Origin: Karalla daura
Lineage: Eukaryota; Chordata; Actinopteri; Chaetodontiformes; Leiognathidae
Direction of reading: 5' to 3'
NCBI GenBank assembly: GCA_029224185.1
Contig: CM055211.1
Location: 4,917,564 to 4,981,563, forward strand
DNA: 64,000 bases
Under the pieces are notes generated by a model. That model ran no database searches. It was not told where the DNA came from and worked only from the letters and a program-made list of their open reading frames with translations. The translations under genes were made by a program, and so were the position numbers. Positions 1-13,344 of the stretch are shown here, piece by piece. The first letter of the stretch is position 1, and each line of letters opens with the position of its first letter.

Positions 1-2173
1 CACCTCAAAGTTCTCATCCAGGGGGTAAAAAAATAGAAATAAAAATACCACTCCTACCCCCTCCACCCCCCACCCCCCAGTATCACAGACTCACTCACAC
101 ATGCACACCATCCATCCCTGTAAATGTCAGAGCGCTCCAACCATGCCAAAGGTTGAGAGGCCCGAGGATCAATATTACATCATTTCTCTCAATTAGGGCA
201 TTATTTATCCCCCCTCCCCGCCCCCCTCAAGTTATTGTACATCTGCGAGTGATCCTATCTGCATTCCTGGCAGGTTTCCAGATGAGTCAAGGCTCCCTCC
301 CGCAGGGGGAGGAGGAGGAGGAGGGAAGACGGAGCGAGATAAAGACGAAGAAAAAGCTGGAAAGGGAATGAGAAAGCAACCAAGAGGGTTGTAGTAGTAA
401 TAGTAGTAGGGGGAGTTGGGGCAAAAAGTGAAAAAACAGCTTGTTTACAATACACAGAGGGGCTGAAACATGAAATTAGACGAGATTAATTTTTATTGGG
501 AAATCCAAGCATCACATTCAAAATGCAGTCCACACCACTAATAATACTAATAACAATGATGGTCCAGGAATTAAGTAGAAAGGTAATAAGTGAATAGGCG
601 AGGTGAATTATCATAATGATGATGATAAAAAGTAGTCACAGAGATGCAAGTTGAGACAGGAAAAAAATAGTAATAAATAAGAAAAAAAAAAGAACCTTGA
701 GTTATTCCAGATGAAAGCGGAAAGTGTCCCAAATGGTGAACATGCCCTGCAGCGTGGAGGCGTGCTTCGCTCCCATCGCTGCCTGTGATTGGAGGCATTC
801 CTGGTGGAGGAACGCCGCCGTGAGTGTTTTACATAAGTATGGTAATGAGGGGAAAAGTCACCGCCGCCACAGGAGACCCGATTGGCTCTCTTATCCCGCC
901 CGGACCGGAGGAGGATCATTTTCCTCGACAGTTTGCCGGAGCGCGGCATCGCCGACCCAGATCGACCCCAAAGAGTCGACGCGTCCCACGTCGGCCGTTT
1001 GCCCGCTCCACCTGCCTGGCTCGCGCCTCCCTCTGCAAACCAGGAAGACGAAAGGGGGGGAGAAAAAAAATAGACAAAACGTGGCCGAAGGCGGTTACTC
1101 TCCTCTCCTTAGCAGAAAATAGCATCAAGAACCGGCCCGGGCACTTGAGTATTAAGATATACTGCCTGGCGTCCGTGCCAGCGATGCTTCCCGTCTCTGG
1201 GTAGAACTATTAATCATAGATGGAGCTTTGGCGTGTAGTTTAGAGACAAGTCTGGCTTGTTGTTTGCTATTTTTACATCCCGGGGCTGAAGTATCCCTTG
1301 CACTGCACCTGGATGGAGGCCCACGGGAAGGTCACGAGAGTCAGACCAATTTAATATGACTATGGACCTGCTCAGAGGCCTGATATGCAGGTAGAATCAA
1401 TGCAAAACTTGATGGATTCTAATAGTTCCAGTCATGGAAAACACGTTGAGAATTAAATAAAGCCTGAAATATCCTCGAAAAACTTGAGTTGTCCTGGAAA
1501 ATTATGTCTCCATTTTAAAGTAAAACGCAGATGTTCAGAAGGTTTGTAAAGTGCACAGTCTGTAAATTAGTCCTAATAGATTGTTTCATAAATAAGTTAC
1601 CGTCTGCACAACTTTTAAATTAGACTTCAGGGGGCCAGGAGAGGAATAAGCAAGTAAGCAATCTGGGTAGATATACAAAATTCAAGGTAGGAATGGCCTG
1701 GAAACGTCACCTAATGTGGATTTCTGGTCAGAATGACACAGCGAATCTTCACAAAGCCCAGTCTGACATGCTCCGGGTGATTCCGGGGATGTTAAATAAA
1801 ATCAGACACCCGGATCTGCTTTGTGACTAAAACCTGCGGGGAGGAAGAGGAGGAGGAGGAGGGTCAGTCTAATTTTGGGACATCTATTACACACGCAGCG
1901 GTGCTGTTGCACAGGTTAAGTGAGGTACCTGGCGGAGCTCTGACTCCCTCCCGTCTCCGCGGACCACCCCATAAATCACAGGTCACCACGTTTCGAGGAG
2001 CAGCAGCTGTGGGCTGGCTGCTCCAGGCAGGACCGAGCGGGACCTCGAGGTGCTCAAAAGTTAAAAGTTGCATCTCCATTTGGCTCCAGACTGCAGCAGA
2101 CAGTGCGGTCTGTGCTGCTGCCATCCAGCTGTTACCTCCAAGCATACACACTCACACACTCGGCTGTTTTCTC

Positions 2174-2195
2174 CTCCCTCCCTCCCTCCCTCCCT
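2174..2195. repeat. (CCCT) microsatellite
   Basis: About five tandem CCCT units in a pyrimidine-rich stretch, read directly. Confidence 0.9.
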
Positions 2196-2805
2196 GTCAT
2201 GTACCTCCCAACACACCCTGGCTTGTGGATTACGAACAGGCGTTAGCACTCTGTTCCGATGAAGCCTCGATAAAGCGCCAGCACAAAGAGCAAGTGTTTC
2301 AGAAAGCATATTGATGCTCAGAACGCATGTCCTGCTAAAAGGGGCTATAAAAAGCACTGAATAGGGTGAAAATTACAGGTAAATTCATTTGACGAGAGTC
2401 CTGAAGGGTTTGGTTTAACATTATACGCTTTCAGATCAGAAATTAACCCTTACTTAGCGATAAGAGAAGATAAACTGTCCACCATCTCTAACTGTATCTT
2501 GGCAGGAACCAAGCAGTTTCCATCATTATCATATTTTCCTATCAAGCTTTTTATTTCAGCCTTGGATTGTGGAGCCGAATGCTACAGGATCAGTATACCT
2601 CAGTATTTGTCTTCTTTTGTTATAAAAACCAGCAGCCAGGATGCAAAACCTCAGCCTTCCTCAGCTTCTCCCTCCGAACCCGAACAGGTGGCTGCACTGG
2701 TTTCCTTCTGGCCTCAGCATCTCCACGTCTGCAGGTTGGACGGAGATGACAGCGTCTCCCCGCCGCCCGGAGCACGACCTTGCTCCGGTCTCACAGTCTT
2801 TTTCC

Positions 2806-2824
2806 TTTTTTTTTTTTTTTTTTT
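2806..2824. repeat. Poly-T tract
   Basis: An uninterrupted run of about 19 T, followed 40 bases later by short GT repeats. No transposon body is evident on either side. Confidence 0.9.
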
Positions 2825-4325
2825 ACTCTTTTGGGCCAGCTCCTCATTGTGTACACTTTGTGTGTGTGTGTGCGCGCATGTACATGTGTGTGTTTGTGTT
2901 TGAGAGACACGGAGCGTCCTCTGATGTGTGGCCAAAACTGCTCGAGGGCCAGGATCATGGTCAGATGAGCGGAGGGAGGGGGGTCGGGATGAGAGGGGGG
3001 GGGGCGTCCACAAACTTTGGGAAGTGACACCCGAGAGCACAGCTGCACCATAAAATAACATGTGTGTGTGCACATACAGCCAATGTTTCGCAAAAATAGT
3101 GGCATAAGTTAATGGCATAAATAGCATAGTGAGCATAGAATTAAAGCAGGTTGTCAAATTCTTTGGTTGTAGATACTGTCTTAAATGTTGTGCAGATCAA
3201 TATTAAAACCCACAGATTCGTTAGTTTGCAGGAAAATTAGCGTTTGTATCCAAACCAGGCCTCGACAGAAAGTATGAAATGCTTATGGAGAATCTAGCAG
3301 CAGTTTACCAGCGTTTTTCCCAAAATGCTGCGTTTTGTCGGAAACGCACAATGGAACACTTTGACTTCCTCCTCCCGGGCGAGAGTCACAAGATGTAACC
3401 AGCGTGAACTCTCGACAACAGCTCGACCTATCGCCCGTCGGAAGGGACCAGAACGTTCCCGACCACGAAACCAAAAGTGGCCACAGAGTGTTTTTATAGT
3501 GGAGCGATTGCAGAAATGTTGGCAGGTTGAACCCCTGAGATTGTGGAGCCCTCCCTCCCTACCTCCCTCTCTCCCTCCCTCCTTCAGCAAACACACACCA
3601 GACTATTCATTCGGCCCAGAGAGAAGATATTGAGCATCCTTCCATGCGATGGCAGAGGATTGATATTGATTTCAATTATGACAGCGACACAGTTAAGACG
3701 GGCTGTTTTTGAGAGGACCGGTGGCTCCCTGGTCCATTAGCCGCCGCCGCAGCTGTTGGAACGGCATCAACCGAAAGTTTTCTCCTTCTTTTCCCTCGAT
3801 CTAACTGTCCCTTTAGTCGTTTTCTACAGTGTACAACATGCGGCCGATTTCTTTATACATCTCAGCCAGATCTGCCATGAGATGCCGAAGCGTACGACGG
3901 AGCCCTCGGAGGATGTCGCTGCAGGGAGAGCGACAGACTGCGTGCGATCGTGTCGCCGCCTGAGCTCCCTCGGCTCCTCGCGCGTTAGCGCAGACAAATA
4001 ACATGGTAAAGGCTTGGCAGGAGGCACTCGTGGCGGCTGACATGTAGCCCCCCCTCCCCCCTTCCCGTGAGATGTGCCCGAGCTCCATTTTTAACAGGAG
4101 AAGAAATAGCGATTGTGTGATGGCTTTTTTCTTTTTAAAGACGAGGCCTAATTTGCTACATTTTCGTCCCAGCACGCAGACAAAGTGCAGAAAAACAGCC
4201 TCGGCTTCATCATTTGCTCGTCTATCACTATTACCATCTTGTATTTTCCTGTTTTCTCCCCTCCTCTGACACTGTAATGTGCCGATGTTTTAGACTAATA
4301 TCCAGGCTCATTATCATCCGGGTCC

Positions 4326-4346
4326 GGCGCTGTCACTCACGCTGAG
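4326..4346 (-). promoter_or_regulatory. REST/NRSF (RE1)-like site
   Basis: Read on the minus strand, the 21 bases contain TCAGC in the left half and GACAGCGCC in the right half, spaced as in the RE1 consensus; the three bases after TCAGC do not match. A second right-half site (GGCGCTGTC on the + strand, 4518-4526) lies 190 bases away in the same orientation. IL1RAPL1 is a neuronal gene, so REST control would make sense, but this is motif matching only. Confidence 0.3.
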
Positions 4347-4848
4347 ATCCTCTGATTGCCCAAGCGCCTCTTGTTGTTGGTGTCGTATTATTTCTGATGT
4401 AAGAAAAAGTCAGCGCCAAAGGTATGAAAAAAAGAAGAAAAAAAGAAAAGAAAGCAGCTGCTCCGGTGCGAAGCAGTGGATTCGTTTCTACACTGTTGCC
4501 GAGTCTTGCCGAGAACAGGCGCTGTCGGGAAATCTCCGCACAGAACGTGACAAATCAAAAGTTGGTTGGGAAATAGGTAAAAAAAAAAATGAGAGAGGCA
4601 TCCATTAGAAGCCGAATTCACCAGAACGGCGACTCTGTGAGCTGCTCCTTCCTCCCCCATTCCTCCTCTTCCATCTCCATCCTCCCCGAGCAGCTGCTTT
4701 AAGAGGAGAACATTCAAAGATTTAGGGGTTTGCATCTCTCTCTGACACCGCGTGCACATTTCCTGGCTGGTAAAAGTCCATCCAACTTTACAAAAAAAAA
4801 AAAAAAAGTGGCGCACGTTATCTCTGGCTGTCACTCACTTGGGAGGTG

Positions 4849-4882
4849 GGAGGAGGAGGAGGAGGAGGAGGAGGAGGAGGAG
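4849..4882. repeat. (GGA) trinucleotide array
   Basis: About eleven GGA units; purine only on the + strand. A run of about 16 A lies shortly upstream (4792-4807). Confidence 0.95.
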
Positions 4883-5026
4883 GGGGGTGGGCTGTCAAAG
4901 TGCAAAAAGTGCCCACCGTGGCTTTATTAGAGAGCGTGAAAGTCAGCGTTTATGCTCCAGAGTTGCACCATTCAACTTTACTTTTTCAAGTAGAGCTCGA
5001 GCTGAGCTGTCTCCCCACGGTGTTGC

Positions 5027-5077
5027 ACAGACAGACAGACAGACAGACAGACACAGACAGACAGACAGACAGACAGA
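5027..5077. repeat. (ACAG) tetranucleotide array
   Basis: About twelve ACAG units with one interruption near 5053. Confidence 0.95.
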
Positions 5078-5398
5078 TCAGCTTCGGAGGCGCGTCATCA
5101 ATAAACCAAATCCTGGGGAAAACAGTGTTGGAAGAACACCGGGGAGACGCAGGTCCGCTTGTCGTCCATTTGCGGCTCGTCTCCACTTGAAGAGTGGCCC
5201 GGTCAGGTGTTCCCAGGGTGAACTTAATTAGCCCATCTCGTGGAAGAAGCAGGTGGCTCTGATATTTAGCACTCCTTTTTTTTTTTTTTGCTTTTTTTTT
5301 TTTGGACGTGTGAAAGAAAAACAGCACTAACCTATCAACACCAGGCAGCCTCAGAGTCCCCGGGCTTGGAAGTCGGACGCTGCCAACTCGCCCCTCCA

Positions 5399-5399
<1 letters not shown>

Positions 5400-5452
<53 letters not shown>
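5400..5452. repeat. (TG) microsatellite
   Basis: About 26 uninterrupted TG units, followed by a degenerate tail and another short GT run near 5503-5522. Confidence 0.97.
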
Positions 5453-5456
<4 letters not shown>

Positions 5457-5588
5457 GAAGTGCGTCTGCAGTGCTGCATTGTATAAGCCCTCAGCGTGTT
5501 TATGTGTGTGTGTGTGTATGTGTGGATTGTCCCAGTTTAGAAGACCCTGAGCTATGACTCATCAACTAATAAAGCAGGAGGTGAAGCA

Positions 5589-5596
5589 GTGTGTGT

Positions 5597-5634
<38 letters not shown>

Positions 5635-5660
5635 GTGAGTGTGTGTGAGAGAGAGAGAGA
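5589..5660. repeat. Compound (GT)/(GA) microsatellite
   Basis: Interrupted GT units followed directly by GAGAGA units. Confidence 0.95.
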
Positions 5661-6841
5661 CTGTCTGTGCTACTATGTAGCTGTGATGCGTGTGTGGGTG
5701 AAAACAGAAGCATGGGGGCAGCTTCTGGTTCCTCTCTGGTTCCTCTTCTTCCAGTAAACAGGTCCAGATGAAGGCGTCCACCCTCCCGTCCCAAACCCAT
5801 CACACTTGACGTCTTTCCAAACACGGCCGCTTACACGGCCCGACGCAGACGGTAATTTATGTTAATTTCCGCTCTGTTTGTTCGGTCCGGAGCTTACAGT
5901 TCATTAGTCACCGTTAAATACAGTTTGTGTTATTATCACCGTCCGGCAGAAAACTCCATTAAGCATAATGGCGGCCAATTTCGGCACACTGGACCGGTTC
6001 CAGCGCGGGATTTCGGAATAATAGACCGTGCGACACGCAGCGATTCGTCCCAGTTGCCGAACAATAACATAATGCATCACTCCTGGCGTGGGACGATGAC
6101 GGAGCATCCTTAATCTGATGCATGTTCTGTTAGAGAGACGTAGATGTTATAACGCATCATTCCTCAACTGGTGTATTCCTCATCATGACCTGGAGGGAGC
6201 ACATCTGACAGCTGACTGGGAGGAAATCTCACACACACACACATGAGTGTGGAGAAGAAGGCCACATCTGCTAGAATTCGTCAGAAGCTGACAATAGGTT
6301 ATGGCTGGCGCAGTATTGATCCCCCCCTGTCAGGCGAGACGTCCGGGAGACTCCACTCTGACGGCTTGTCATGGTTGTTACCGTCTCAACTCGGCCTTTA
6401 CCAGCTAATGCTGCTGCTTATTTTCCACAGGTGGGTAATAATGTCAGCTAAACGTCAGTCATGCCTGGAGAAAAAAACAGAACTGACTCACTCCATACGT
6501 AACCCCCCTCCTCCTCTTCCTCTTCCTCCTCCTCGTCCCCTGGTTCTTGAGCGCAGACCTGAGACCAGCCTGGGGTCACTGTGAGTGTTCGCAAGTGTTA
6601 TCAGCGCGCCCGTTTCCAGAGCCATGAATCATCGAGCTGTAAATGTGACACAGGCGGCGGCGATTATTAGATGCTGCTGTTTGGCCTTGGATCCGAGCTG
6701 TTCCCGGCCTCAAAGAGCGGGGCTTTTTTTCTTCCTGTGAAGGTGGACACACGTCTACTGTAAGCGGAAGCCTTTACATAGTGGCATCTAAGCAGTTACG
6801 CGTCTTGAGGTGGAGAAACAAGTCTCCCCGGGAAGGCTTCG

Positions 6842-7489
6842 CTGGACTGTAACCATGACAACGCTGCCACAGTTGGGCATACAGTTCTGTGACACTATCA
6901 AGTTTAGTTTGCGTGTTTCTCCATTAATCCAATTATCACTTTTCCCAAAATGTATGTTTTTAACGTGATGGTACATTTATATATTCTCAATAGTGGATAT
7001 TGTATTGGATAAGAATGAATACAGGTAGTAACTGCAGTATCTGTATAGATAATACTTGTGACCTTTGTCTGTAGATACAGTGTGTAGAATAATTTATTCT
7101 AAGTTGTATAGTTTTTTTTGTAGTTTTAAGTAGCTATAAGTTTACCCTGTGCTCCTCCACACCTGTCCTGCTGGTGCCTCATTAAAGTTCCTTCAGCCAA
7201 TCAGCTCTCTCCGTCTGATCCCCCACACCTGCATCTAATCACCTCGTTAGCTCACTGGACTGTAACCATGACGACAGACTCCGATTTGCACTTCTATATC
7301 ACTATCAAATTTAGTTTGCATATTTCTACATTAAACCCATTATCACTTTTACAAAAATGTAAGTTTTTAACTTGATGGCACATTAATGTATCCTAAATAG
7401 TGGACACTGCAAACAGTACGTGTAGATAAGTGATAGTACAGATAATTGTAAACTCAATGCGTAGCTATAGTGTGTAGAATAATTCATCT
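6842..7489. repeat. Diverged direct duplication, two copies of about 240 bases
   Basis: The block 6842-7100 and the block 7255-7489 share a long ordered set of matches. Both start with CTGGACTGTAACCATGAC. Both then have a version of CACTATCAA.TTTAGTTTGC, then ATTATCACTTTT, then a GTTTTTAAC.TGATGG.ACATT segment, then TAGTGGA.A, and end with AGTGTGTAGAATAATT. The 154-base spacer is unrelated. They could be a local duplication or two copies of one mobile element; I do not recognise the family. No coding frame runs through them. Confidence 0.85.
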
Positions 7490-8562
7490 CCTTTTTTTTT
7501 TTTGTCGTCAAGGAGGGAGTATAATGTAACGCAGCGTATCAGCTCTCACACAACAACTGTCAATCTGCCCGCTGCTGAGCTCTCATCCCACGACTTGTGA
7601 AGAATAGCAATGCACCCGCTACCTCCCGGGCTCCTTTGTGAGGGAAGGCGTGTGTGTGTGTGCGTGCGTGTGAGATCACTGGGTTAGGGATTGCATAATG
7701 GAGCACACGCAGACGAGATAAGGAGAGAGGAAGCAGAAGAGAGCGCTTTATATCGCGGGCCGGTTTCCCATTACGATATAATGGTTCAAGCGACTTAATG
7801 AATCACGTCATTTCTCCTCTTCAAAAAAAGGAGTTTCAGGATGCGGAGGAGTTGCCCGGTTTAATGACTTAGCTCTTTCTGTAGAGCAGGGGATGCTGCT
7901 CCTTTCACAAAGAAAAGCAAGTGTTTAAAAGTAATAAACATAAAACGGACAGAAGATTGCACATGTATATATAAATATATATATATACGTAACAGAAAAA
8001 GTTCCAGTATCAGGAAAGCAATATTCACAGGACAGTAATCTGCAGTTATTGCATTCGCTTCAGGTTCGCGGCTCAGTTTATCAGCGCCCGGGATACCCGA
8101 GCCCGGGCACCGGAATATCAAATTCCGATGTAATGTGTCATTTAGTCGGGAGGTCGTGTGTTTACACAATCACAGGGAGAGGGGAAGTCGCTGGCTGCGG
8201 CTCCACCTCCCCATCCATATGGATGAGCGCGCCTCCCCTCGCCCGGGCGGCTTCGTTTGCATGAGGACGATCCCTGTTTATCATCGCGCCGGAGATTAGC
8301 ATCAGGATGCCGGGGCGTCTTGTTGTGATGAATCCTTAAAGAGGAGACGCCGGCTTCAAAGCGGCCCAACAGCCGCCTCTGTTTCGACTGACCGTCTAAC
8401 ACACCGTCGCTCCCAGGCCTCGGCGGTTCGTTCTCCTTTGGGTTATTTTTGGGTCTCGTTTTTTTTTTTTTGGAATTTAAGTTTTTTTTGTTTTTTTTTC
8501 ATTGCCTGTCCTACTTACTGCATTCCCCAAAGTGAACTCGAGGCCTTTTTCAGCCTGATCCA

Positions 8563-8566
<4 letters not shown>

Positions 8567-8657
<91 letters not shown>
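8567..8657. repeat. (CT) microsatellite
   Basis: About 45 uninterrupted TC units, with pyrimidine-rich DNA continuing to about 8830. Its long open frames of Ser-Leu or Arg-Glu are repeat artefacts. Confidence 0.98.
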
Positions 8658-8661
<4 letters not shown>

Positions 8662-9910
8662 GCCTCTCATTCCCTCTCTCCCTTTCTCTCGTTTTTTTTC
8701 CCCGACTCCCGTCTCCGCCATCTGTTCGCGCTCGTGGCATCTCTCCGTCTCTCTCTCGCTCTCTCTTCCCTCCCTGCCACATTTCGCTCCTCTCGTCTCA
8801 ACTTCTCCCAACATTTCGTCCGTTGCTCCCCTTTTGGTGGATCTGTCCCTTTTGCCTCCGCTCCATTCACAGCCTTTGTTGCTCCTCCCTCATAGAGTCT
8901 CTTCCACGGCGTTTTACAACCATTACCCCTGGAAGCGTCGTAGTAATGCGGCTTCTCTGTAGTCTTCCTGTCATTATTTACAGAGGCCGTAATGTTGTCA
9001 CCTTGCATTTTGAGATAACCTGGCCTGCACAGGTGTGGTTTACTGCTTGTTTTGAAGTCTTTGAAGACAGACTTGGTGCAGCCAGTGCAAGTTTAGGGTC
9101 TACATTGCCCAGGTATGTGAGAGTGAGAGTAAGGCTTAGAAGAGTTGTCCTTTTACAAGCATCAGGCCAAGCGTTGGCATCGCTCCGTGCCAGCTGTTGA
9201 CACTCATTTCATTTCTTCATTGATCGAAAATGTTTGCGTAGAAACGAGCTTTTTTTCTAACATCTGGCACTCGCTCGCTCGCTCGCTTCCCCCGTGCCTC
9301 ATCGCGTGATTCATCCCCTGCACGCGTCCCGTATCGCCTCTCCTTCCACTGCATTTCCTCCCTTTTTTTTCTCATTTTTCTCTTTTGTGATTTTGATTGA
9401 CTGGCGGAGTGAAGAGGAGGGGAGGCGGGAGGAGGGGGGCACACCAGCAGGTATCTCTGATCTGCGTCGTCGGATGATGTCTGGGTGATGTCATCACACG
9501 CGTTACAACCTTCCACGCAGCGCACGCTGTTGCCATGGAGATGTTTTTCTTTTTTTTTTCGCTTTCTTTCTCTTTTTTTTTTTTCCCAGCAGTGAAACGC
9601 GGTCAAGGCCCGAAGCAGCGAAACGAGTGTGTCAACCTGCATAAAGGCAACGAGCGGCACAGTGGGCTGCCTGAGTGCCTTTGTATATACCTCAGTGTGC
9701 GCAGGCATGTTTCCATGCTTTTCAGACATTTCTACACCCCTACCCCCCCTCTCACCCCCCATCCCCCCTTCCTATACCTCCCTGTACTAGTTGTGTAACA
9801 TCTCGTTTATGTGATGCAGGATCTTGACCCGCACAGAAATAAAAGGGTTGCAGTCGACAGAAACTCAAAGGAACATCCAAGGTCTGAGCGCTGTAGTGTT
9901 TTCTACAGCA

Positions 9911-9925
9911 CCCCCCCCCCCCCCC
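9911..9925. repeat. Poly-C tract (15)
   Basis: Fifteen uninterrupted C, then CAC/CCA-rich sequence. Confidence 0.95.
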
Positions 9926-10266
9926 GCTCCTCCACTAGCACCACCACCACCACCCTCTCCCTTCCCTTTGAAGGCTGTGAAATCTGCCTGTCGGCCAGAT
10001 GCATTCGTGTCATGTGGGATTAGTCGAACCAAGCGTTGTGTAATCTCACAGTGTCGGTCGTGTATATTAATGTACATACCAACGTGCGTGCGTGCGTGCC
10101 TGGCATGCAGCCACGGGTGTAGCCTAAATTGAGGCGATTTAGCGAGAGGAAGTGCAGATTATTGTCGCGCCACTCAAATCCAGCGCTCGTGTGAACAAAG
10201 TCGAGCTTAGGAAGTAGGCAAGTTACCGCTGAAACATCCATCCACTCGTCTACAAGCCCGTTTTGT

Positions 10267-10410
10267 ACCATAATGGCGATAAGGGGGTCGGGGTCAGGTG
10301 ACACACAAACACCATTCACACTCACACTCACACCTAAGGTCAGTGTGTGTCTCCAATCAACCTGAACATTCATGCCTGGACCGTATGTTGTCACACCCAA
10401 CAGCCTGCAT
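10267..10410 (+). mobile_element. Fragment of fish tRNA-like interspersed repeat
   Basis: The stretch CCATTCACACTCACACTCAC, followed by an ACCTA..GTC segment, CTCCAATCAACCTGAACATT and a catgcctgga.c end, follows the order of a repeat common in teleost genomes. In the remembered consensus this reads CCATTCACACTCACATTCAC, then ACCTA..GTCAATTTAGAG, then TCTCCAATTAACCTAACATG. The family is recalled from memory and not named here. The copy is truncated and diverged. Confidence 0.6.
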
Positions 10411-11435
10411 CTGAGAAGGTGAAAAGGCTTCAAAACAAGCCAGAGGACGATACCTGTTTACACCATATTACTTCGAAAATAGAGATAGAGACTCCACTAA
10501 AACAGGCAGCGAGAGTATTCATACAAAAATGTACCGTTTTTGCATTATATGAATATTCGCCTTGGTGCCTTTCCTGCATTTACCCTTTCATTGACTCTTC
10601 CTGTGGCTTTTAGTGCTGCTTTTATCTCCCTCTACCTCTCTCACCTCCTTCGTTATTGCCATCTGCCGAAACATTAAGTCTCTTTTGATCAGCAAGGGGT
10701 AATCATCAATTACACATGCGAGTGCAAACGCACGCCGCACGCACTACTTAATGGACTGCACTTCCTCTGGACGCCTTGTGTGTGTGTTTTCCAAAACAGT
10801 TGATGGTAATTACGGCTCCATTTTGTCACCCGGCACGATGGATAATGGCGCCCAATGTTTGTCCCCAAATCTTCGCCGCAATTATAGCCCAATGTTAATC
10901 AATTTCGCCGCGCGGTCAGACAATGCAGAACAAGCCTCTTATATAACCGAGGTCAGGGAAACAATGGAGCCAAGACAAAGGAAACTCAGCCGGCCTTTGT
11001 CCGATGTGTTCGCTGCTGTAGCTAGGGAAACACGGAAACGCTTTCGAGACTAAATACGGGGCCCGAACAAATCATGCCTGCGTCGGGGAAGGAGTCCCTG
11101 ATTTGTTCGGCGATTACGCACAATATTAGTGGGGGAGAAAATATCAAGCTGGAAGCGCAAGTGTAAATAAAGGAGACACATCGTGTGTATGGGGGGGAGA
11201 GGGGGGGCTAGGCTTTGTGAGCGTGACCTCCGCCAGCATCTCAAAGCCGCGGCTCGTCCCTGACACGTCGGCCACGCCGTCCCGCGGGCCTCCATCACCT
11301 TAATGGGCCGTTAAGCTTCATTACGGCCTCCGTGACTTTAGGTAAAACACAGCCAAGGTTATTGATTCAAGGTGTCGGGGTGGCCACGCCAGTCACAGGA
11401 CACAGCCGCGGCTGATTTAGAGAGTGACGGTATGC

Positions 11436-11455
11436 GGGGGGGGGGGGGGGGGGGG
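11436..11455 (+). repeat. Poly-G tract (20)
   Basis: Twenty uninterrupted G on the + strand. Confidence 0.95.
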
Positions 11456-13285
11456 TAAGCATTAATCAGGCGTGCTACGGAAACCCGCCGGCCTCACCTC
11501 CGAGATGAATACGGCCCGGGATTGAAGCGGAGGCGCCATAAGGAGGCTCGTTACGTCCATTGATTGAGATTGATCCGCTCATCAGCGTTGTTATGATACA
11601 CGCCGGGGGCCCCGGGGGACGCGTCGCCGTCTCGTCCCATCGAGGTTGTCGCCGTCGCCCCCAGATCGACCACAGGTTGGGGACTATTAGCTCCCAGTCG
11701 CACCGTCACGCATCGTCTCTCTCGAGGCATCGCAGGTTTGACGCTAGCACGCCCTGAAATGTAATTTGCAGCATATTACGATAGATGAGTCGAGGCGGGT
11801 GACGTTATGTAGAGACTGGGGATTGTTAATTGTCTTTGACTTTACAACAGTGTGAGTCACAGTATTTGACTTGCGAGTATCTGTGAGCTTGTGTTACAGC
11901 ACTCAGTTTGTGAATCTCACTTCCTCTCTCTCTATCTTGTTTTGTTGACACAAGACAGAACACACATTTATATATCAGCCTCATTTTGCCTGCCCTTACT
12001 TAAAAAAATAGTCTGGTAGCAGCATCGATCATTGGATTGAGTGATTTTTTTTCTTGTTCCCTCAACATCAGACTCACAGATGTGACATTGTGGTCCAACG
12101 GCAGCAATTACAGTTTTCTGGGACAGCTCGGGCAGAGTTTTCCGTAGCCACAGGTAGAGATTGACAGAATTTGAAGGACTTTTCTATTGAGCCGAGCACA
12201 CCCAAGGACAGAGAAGTCTGATTATCCCAGGGTTTAGCAAAGGGGTTATAATCTTCCAGCCCAAGGGGGGGAATGTCTTATTCATTGCTTCCTCCTCTAA
12301 TGCAGTCCACACTTTACAGTTGTATTACAGTATAACAGTAATTCAGAGTGATAAGGGTGCAGTGGTGCCCCGAGGTTGCTCTGCCAACTGTACGCAGCTT
12401 TTGATCTGATACACATGGGCTCTTCTCTCTGCGGAGGGGAGCACAGAGAGCCGTCCGTTACCACTGATCGACTCGAATATTCAGTGAAATATCTCAAACT
12501 CTTCTTCCCACAGGCAGCAATTTGATGCTCGGCTCAATACTACGACGAGTAGTGGAAACAGCACAACAGTAACTGTGTCGCTGATTCATTTCCTTCTTTA
12601 TCAACGTGACATCACGACTGCTGCTCGTTTTAAGGCACAGTCCATGATTACGGACCATGTGAAGGGACTTTTTATCACCTGAGCTCCATCCATCCATCCC
12701 TCCATCCATCCATAATCCACTCAAATTTCTCTGATGGTCAACGTTCAAATGATTCAATGATTAATTAGATTTTGGAGATTGACCCCTCACAAACCAATAA
12801 CAGAGGGTTGGGGGCTCGATCTGTACCTGGAGCAGACACATGCAGATACTGGGAGAACGTGACCTCTATGGTCAGGTATCTCTGAACGCAGTCATGCTTT
12901 GCATCCACCTGGTGCCTCGTGGAGCTCCACAGGATGCTCCGGCAGCGTTAAGAAACCGATCAAGGCCTCACTTAATAACGCTTTGCCACGCTCAGGATCG
13001 TCAACCCGCTTGTCAGCGCGAATCCTTCTGTCACGTTGTTGACGTCGGCAGCCCGAGGCCACGGCGAGAACACAAAGCTGTTCTCGCTTCAGAGAGGCAG
13101 CGCAGAGGCTGCCGTGCCAGTCTTAATTACACAAAACAGGCGCTTGTTCCGGCGCTGCCTCTTTCTGTTTTTTCCCCGCTCACCTCGCAGTACGAACTTG
13201 TTACTTTAACATCGTCACTGAAGGTATTTCAGTCTCGGTGGCGTCGGGTAAGGAATAGTGCAGATGCTTGGCATGGATGGAAGAA

Positions 13286-13289
13286 CCCC

Positions 13290-13342
<53 letters not shown>
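13286..13342. repeat. Poly-C (21) joined to (CA) array
   Basis: A run of 21 C passes straight into 18 CA units. The longest open frame in the window (12840-13442) crosses it and is spurious. Confidence 0.96.

Positions 13343-13344
<2 letters not shown>

Noticed and set aside
8438..8962. 174-codon Ser-Leu-rich frame
   Set aside because: Translation of the CT microsatellite.
9217..9762. 181-codon open frame on the minus strand
   Set aside because: Low-complexity Lys/Arg/Glu and Ser stretches from T-rich DNA; no family resemblance.
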